Source: Algoriphagus resistens
GTDB taxonomy: Bacteria; Bacteroidota; Bacteroidia; Cytophagales; Cyclobacteriaceae
Direction of reading: 5' to 3'
DNA length: 64,000 nucleotides
Assembly (NCBI RefSeq): GCF_001442615.1
Contig: NZ_LMXN01000011.1
Coordinates: 124,001 to 188,000, forward strand
In this document: one piece after another, positions 61,035-64,000 of the stretch
Layout of the letters: every line of letters begins with the position of its first letter
How positions within the stretch are numbered: the stretch's first letter is position 1
Made by a program: the position numbers and the translations under genes
Notes under the pieces: model-generated
Databases searched by the model: none
Seen by the model: only the letters and a program-made list of their open reading frames with translations
Told to the model about the DNA's origin: nothing

Positions 61035-63656
61035 TTACTTATATGCGGACTTAAAGTAAGTCCTGTATTCTTCTAAATTTTTGCTTTTGTTCAGCATCTG
61101 AAAGTTCTCAAGAGAGATCACAAATGAATCGGACTTTATTTCATCAGGGAGTCCATCGGAATTGAATTCTTTCTGAAACTTACTATAGTACTCTTTTGCC
61201 TTTTCGGCATTTTGAAAAGGGCTAATGATGTAAATCACATTTTCCCTATTCAAAGTCATATCCCCTATTCTTAGCCTTTGTTTGGAGAAATTTGCAGTGT
61301 GAAAATTATCCAAGTCTGCCAGAAGATTTTTCGCAGTTTCAGACTGCTTAGGATCCATTGCGATTACAAAGATATGTGTTGCGCTTTCACTGTATTTATA
61401 AGGAGAATCTGCCAAGGTCTCATTTCCTCCATTTTCCGCTGATTCACTGCTGTCAACCAGGGTGGAATCGGTTTGGTTTACCTCTTTCGGATTGAGTTCT
61501 GCAAGTTCGGCCTGGGATAGCATAGGTTTCAGCATATTCCTTGCCAATTCTACCAAATTCTTGTCTTGAGAATTCAGGATATAATTCTCAAGGCGTTCCC
61601 GGTATCTGGCACGGCTTTCAGTTTTCCCGGTAATCATGATATCCAGCAGTAGTAGCCGCTCAGTATTGCGTGTAAGCGGATATTCTTCCAATGCAGATTT
61701 TATGATAGTTTTACTTAATTGATATTGTCCTTCATAATATGCATTATAGGCCTGTTCGTATTTTTTTGAAGATTCCACATAAGCCAAATTGCCAGAAGCG
61801 GCGTCAGGATTGTTTACAGAAAATGTGTATTGGGACTCAGGAAACTCCCGGTTAAGGCGACTGACATACTGCTGTGAATTTCCTCCTAAGTCTTTTTGAG
61901 CCAAATACAATAAATAGTACGCTTCTGGCTTTCTGGCTGAAGTAGGATACTCACGGACTAATGTTTCTAGATTATCTACACTCTGCTCCGTTTCTTTTAG
62001 ATCAAAATACAGCAGCTTGCCAAGCTCAAAGTAAGATTCTTCCAGTTCAAGGTTTAATGTTTGTACTTGCTCCGGGGAACTTGGGATTTCTGCCAATAAC
62101 CCCTCCAGTGTTGGCAATTGGCTAACTACGCTTTCTGTTTCTGAAGCGGTGGAATCATTTTCTGAAGACTCAGAAATGGTCGGTTCGGTGCTTTGGAAAC
62201 TCACATCACTTCTTCTCCAGTTGTCTTGCAATGGGCGGTTTCCCCAAGTCCGCCTGAAATCAATAGCACCTTGTTGCATCGCCACACTATTGTCAAAGTA
62301 AAACGAGGAACCGGAGCCTCTGTCGCTGAAGGCTAACAGATTGTCGAATATACTGGTGCTTTCGGGTTTTTGAAGCGCCGCTGCTTCCCGCATCAGTCTT
62401 TCTTCTTCCGATTTGATGTAATTTTCAGCGACTGATTTTTGTTCATCAGGAGTTAATCCTGCCAATGTCAGTAAGCTGTCATTGCTTTTGATTCGCTCAA
62501 AATGGAACACATACTGGTCGAGAGATTCTTTTTGGCTAGTGATATCCAGGGCGGCAGGATCTCTTTCATTTATGAATGTCAGTGCAGAATCCAGGTAGTA
62601 CTTTGTGGCCCGGTAATCTTTAAATTCCCCAAGATTTATTTCTGCCAGTTTCTGATAAATGTAACCTTTCACCCTTGGATTACTGCCGGGCTCTTTTGCT
62701 GCCTGATGTAATAAATCGAGCGTAAGCACTGTATCTCCCTGTTTTTCCTCGAAAAGCGCACGTTCATAGATGACTACATCTTTTAAGTCTCTGTTTTTAG
62801 GATCCTCATAGAGATCGTCATAATACTTTCTTACTTTCTTCAGATCTTTTGAGGCATTAAGTTCTGCAACTTGCTGTGCATATAGTTGTGCGTAAAAGCT
62901 CCGCTCGTAAGGGGGATTTCCTTCTAAGGATTTTTCATAATATTCAAAGGCGAGTGCATCAAAACCTTCACGCTGGTACCGCTGTGCGAGAATGAAATTG
63001 ATCCGGGAAGCTTCTTTTTTGTCCTGGGAATATTCTATCGCTTTGTCCAAAGCTCCGATTACCCCGCTTCTGTCTCCTCTTTTTTCGTAATAATACGCAA
63101 GGGTCCTATATAAATCGTACCGATTTTCCTTTGAAATCCCCGTCTCTTTAGAAAGATAGTCTATGGTGAAATTCGCGTTTTCGAATTCCGCTAGATCTAC
63201 ATAAAGGCGAAGCAAAGTGATCAGGGTTTGATGTCTCAGGTCTGCACTTTTTGAATTCACGTTGACATATTTGAAGGTATTCTGTGCATCGTCAAAGTGC
63301 GACTGGTAATAGTCGAGTTTACCTAGGATGTAGTAGCTGTCATCTACCCAATTGCTGATCTTGTGCCATTCGATTGCTTTGGAAGCCAATTCTCTGGAGG
63401 ATTGGAGCTTTTCAGCATTAGCCTGAATAGTTGCAGAATCAAATGGGATAAAAACCGGAAGAATCTGTGTGTAATCTTCTTTGTAATTCTGAAAAACCTC
63501 AGTTTCTACCTCCTTCAATCTCACATCAGCAAGATAGTAAGCATTGAAATGCGCAGTGACATTATGGAATGTCCTGTTAGTAAAGGTGTTGCGCTCAGAA
63601 GAACACGCTCCGCTAAAAAGTAAAACGACTAACGCTAGTCTGGAAATTCTCCTCAT
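61035..63656 (-). CDS. sprE: SprE/PorW-like TPR lipoprotein of type IX secretion
   Basis: An 873-residue lipoprotein (lipobox SGACSSE, Cys18) made of tetratricopeptide-type helical repeats. The opening NTFTNRTFHNVTAHFNAYY and the length match SprE/PorW, a protein needed for type IX secretion and gliding that is thought to link the GldK/N ring to the translocon. Several repeats are visible (LASKAIEWHKISNWVDDSYYILGKLDYY, YFELGKLLYFDLKE). Its stop lies 3 bases before the PBP1A start. The symbol rests on the pattern; alignment to characterised SprE would confirm it. Confidence 0.8.
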   Translation of the reverse strand: MRRISRLALVVLLFSGACSSERNTFTNRTFHNVTAHFNAYYLADVRLKEVETEVFQNYKEDYTQILPVFIPFDSATIQANAEKLQSSRELASKAIEWHKISNWVDDSYYILGKLDYYQSHFDDAQNTFKYVNVNSKSADLRHQTLITLLRLYVDLAEFENANFTIDYLSKETGISKENRYDLYRTLAYYYEKRGDRSGVIGALDKAIEYSQDKKEASRINFILAQRYQREGFDALAFEYYEKSLEGNPPYERSFYAQLYAQQVAELNASKDLKKVRKYYDDLYEDPKNRDLKDVVIYERALFEEKQGDTVLTLDLLHQAAKEPGSNPRVKGYIYQKLAEINLGEFKDYRATKYYLDSALTFINERDPAALDITSQKESLDQYVFHFERIKSNDSLLTLAGLTPDEQKSVAENYIKSEEERLMREAAALQKPESTSIFDNLLAFSDRGSGSSFYFDNSVAMQQGAIDFRRTWGNRPLQDNWRRSDVSFQSTEPTISESSENDSTASETESVVSQLPTLEGLLAEIPSSPEQVQTLNLELEESYFELGKLLYFDLKETEQSVDNLETLVREYPTSARKPEAYYLLYLAQKDLGGNSQQYVSRLNREFPESQYTFSVNNPDAASGNLAYVESSKKYEQAYNAYYEGQYQLSKTIIKSALEEYPLTRNTERLLLLDIMITGKTESRARYRERLENYILNSQDKNLVELARNMLKPMLSQAELAELNPKEVNQTDSTLVDSSESAENGGNETLADSPYKYSESATHIFVIAMDPKQSETAKNLLADLDNFHTANFSKQRLRIGDMTLNRENVIYIISPFQNAEKAKEYYSKFQKEFNSDGLPDEIKSDSFVISLENFQMLNKSKNLEEYRTYFKSAYK

Positions 63657-63803
63657 GTGTTACATTGCCCAATTTCAAGTAGCAAAATAGGTTTTTTGGT
63701 TTACTTAGTGAACGAATTCGATGGTCTATTATTTGTATCAGGTGAACTCAGCATAGGTTCTCTAAGAAAAATTTTAATAAATTAAGGCTTTACACTTGTA
63801 ATT

Positions 63804-64000
63804 ATGATCCCAGAACGTAAAGATACCAAACCTAAGAGTACCCCAGTCTATGTGAAGTACATTGGCCTTTCCTTTCAGCTTTTTGGGATCATAGGTGCGG
63901 GAACTTGGTTTGGTTGGTGGCTTCAGCAGAAGAGCGACATGAAGTTCCCTGTATGGTTACTGCTGTTTTGCTTTCTTTCGATTATCCTTGCTTTCTATCA
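63804..64000 (+). CDS. AtpZ/AtpI-like membrane protein (3' end outside window)
   Basis: An ATG at 63804 opens a frame that runs off the window. The visible 65 residues begin with a basic lead (RKDTKPKSTPVYVKYIG), then two hydrophobic helices (LSFQLFGIIGAGTWFGWWL and FPVWLLLFCFLSIILAF), the pattern of AtpZ/AtpI-type proteins encoded before the F1F0 ATP synthase genes. It would help assemble the c-ring or take up magnesium. The ATP synthase operon probably lies just downstream. Confidence 0.75.
   Translation, partial: MIPERKDTKPKSTPVYVKYIGLSFQLFGIIGAGTWFGWWLQQKSDMKFPVWLLLFCFLSIILAFY

Noticed and set aside
1..64000. tRNA, rRNA, CRISPR arrays, intact insertion sequences or prophage genes
   Set aside because: None was found by reading. 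A covariance-model search and a repeat scan would be needed to exclude a divergent RNA gene.

Overview
The window looks like the chromosome of a bacterium of the phylum Bacteroidota, most likely order Cytophagales near Algoriphagus/Cyclobacteriaceae; the genus is inference. The reasons are a complete type IX secretion/gliding core (PorP-GldK-GldL-GldM-GldN plus an SprE/PorW-like lipoprotein), Bacteroidota-restricted families (DUF6089, DUF4271, DUF1573, long NusB), an Oar-like TonB-dependent receptor, few Shine-Dalgarno sequences and several probable TTG starts.

Layout. 1-2000: the 3' part of a beta-propeller protein. 2000-6540: a gene-poor accessory strip holding a decayed DUF6922/AbiEii-type toxin-antitoxin locus, dispersed repeats, a 46-bp tandem repeat and three lone genes (an alpha/beta-hydrolase lipoprotein lacking its nucleophile, an AlkD-like HEAT-repeat protein and an AAC(3)-I-like acetyltransferase). 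6540-9840: oxidoreductase and hydrolase genes. 9840-10980: mostly non-coding, with a relic reading frame and a 24-codon hydrophobic peptide gene that has its own terminator. 10980-16500: an ectonucleotide-phosphodiesterase-like enzyme, a large TonB-dependent receptor and a Crp/Fnr-type regulator with candidate palindromic operators. 17180-25070: thioredoxin and the envelope cluster (two OmpH/Skp chaperones, BamA, UppS, DUF6089, NadK, CBS protein). 25150-31840: ChrA transporter, 2OG-Fe(II) oxygenase, SerS, a DUF3037/HipA-like kinase pair and bestrophin. 32000-37160: the conserved CoaE-YbbR-YajC-DUF1573-YtxH-NusB run and leucine-type dehydrogenase. 37300-43000: ABC exporter, coiled-coil protein and two parvulin-type chaperones. 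43070-45900: an RsbW/RsbV/RsbU-like partner-switching module. 46020-51150: DUF721, HemW, a BamA/TamA-like barrel, DUF4271 and HemD. 51220-56850: porP-gldKLMN. 56850-64000: UvrC, PBP1A, SprE/PorW and the start of an AtpZ/AtpI-like gene.

Much of the window concerns building and loading the outer membrane: periplasmic chaperones (OmpH, SurA/PpiD-like), BamA and a second Omp85 protein, undecaprenyl-phosphate synthesis, a peptidoglycan synthase and the type IX machine. The most interesting less-explained items are the HipA-like/DUF3037 pair, the tiny peptide gene, the interrupted AbiEii locus at a dispersed palindromic repeat, the nucleophile-less hydrolase and the candidate Crp-family operators. 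No tRNA, rRNA, CRISPR array or intact insertion sequence was recognised. Family assignments are by eye; no database search was run.
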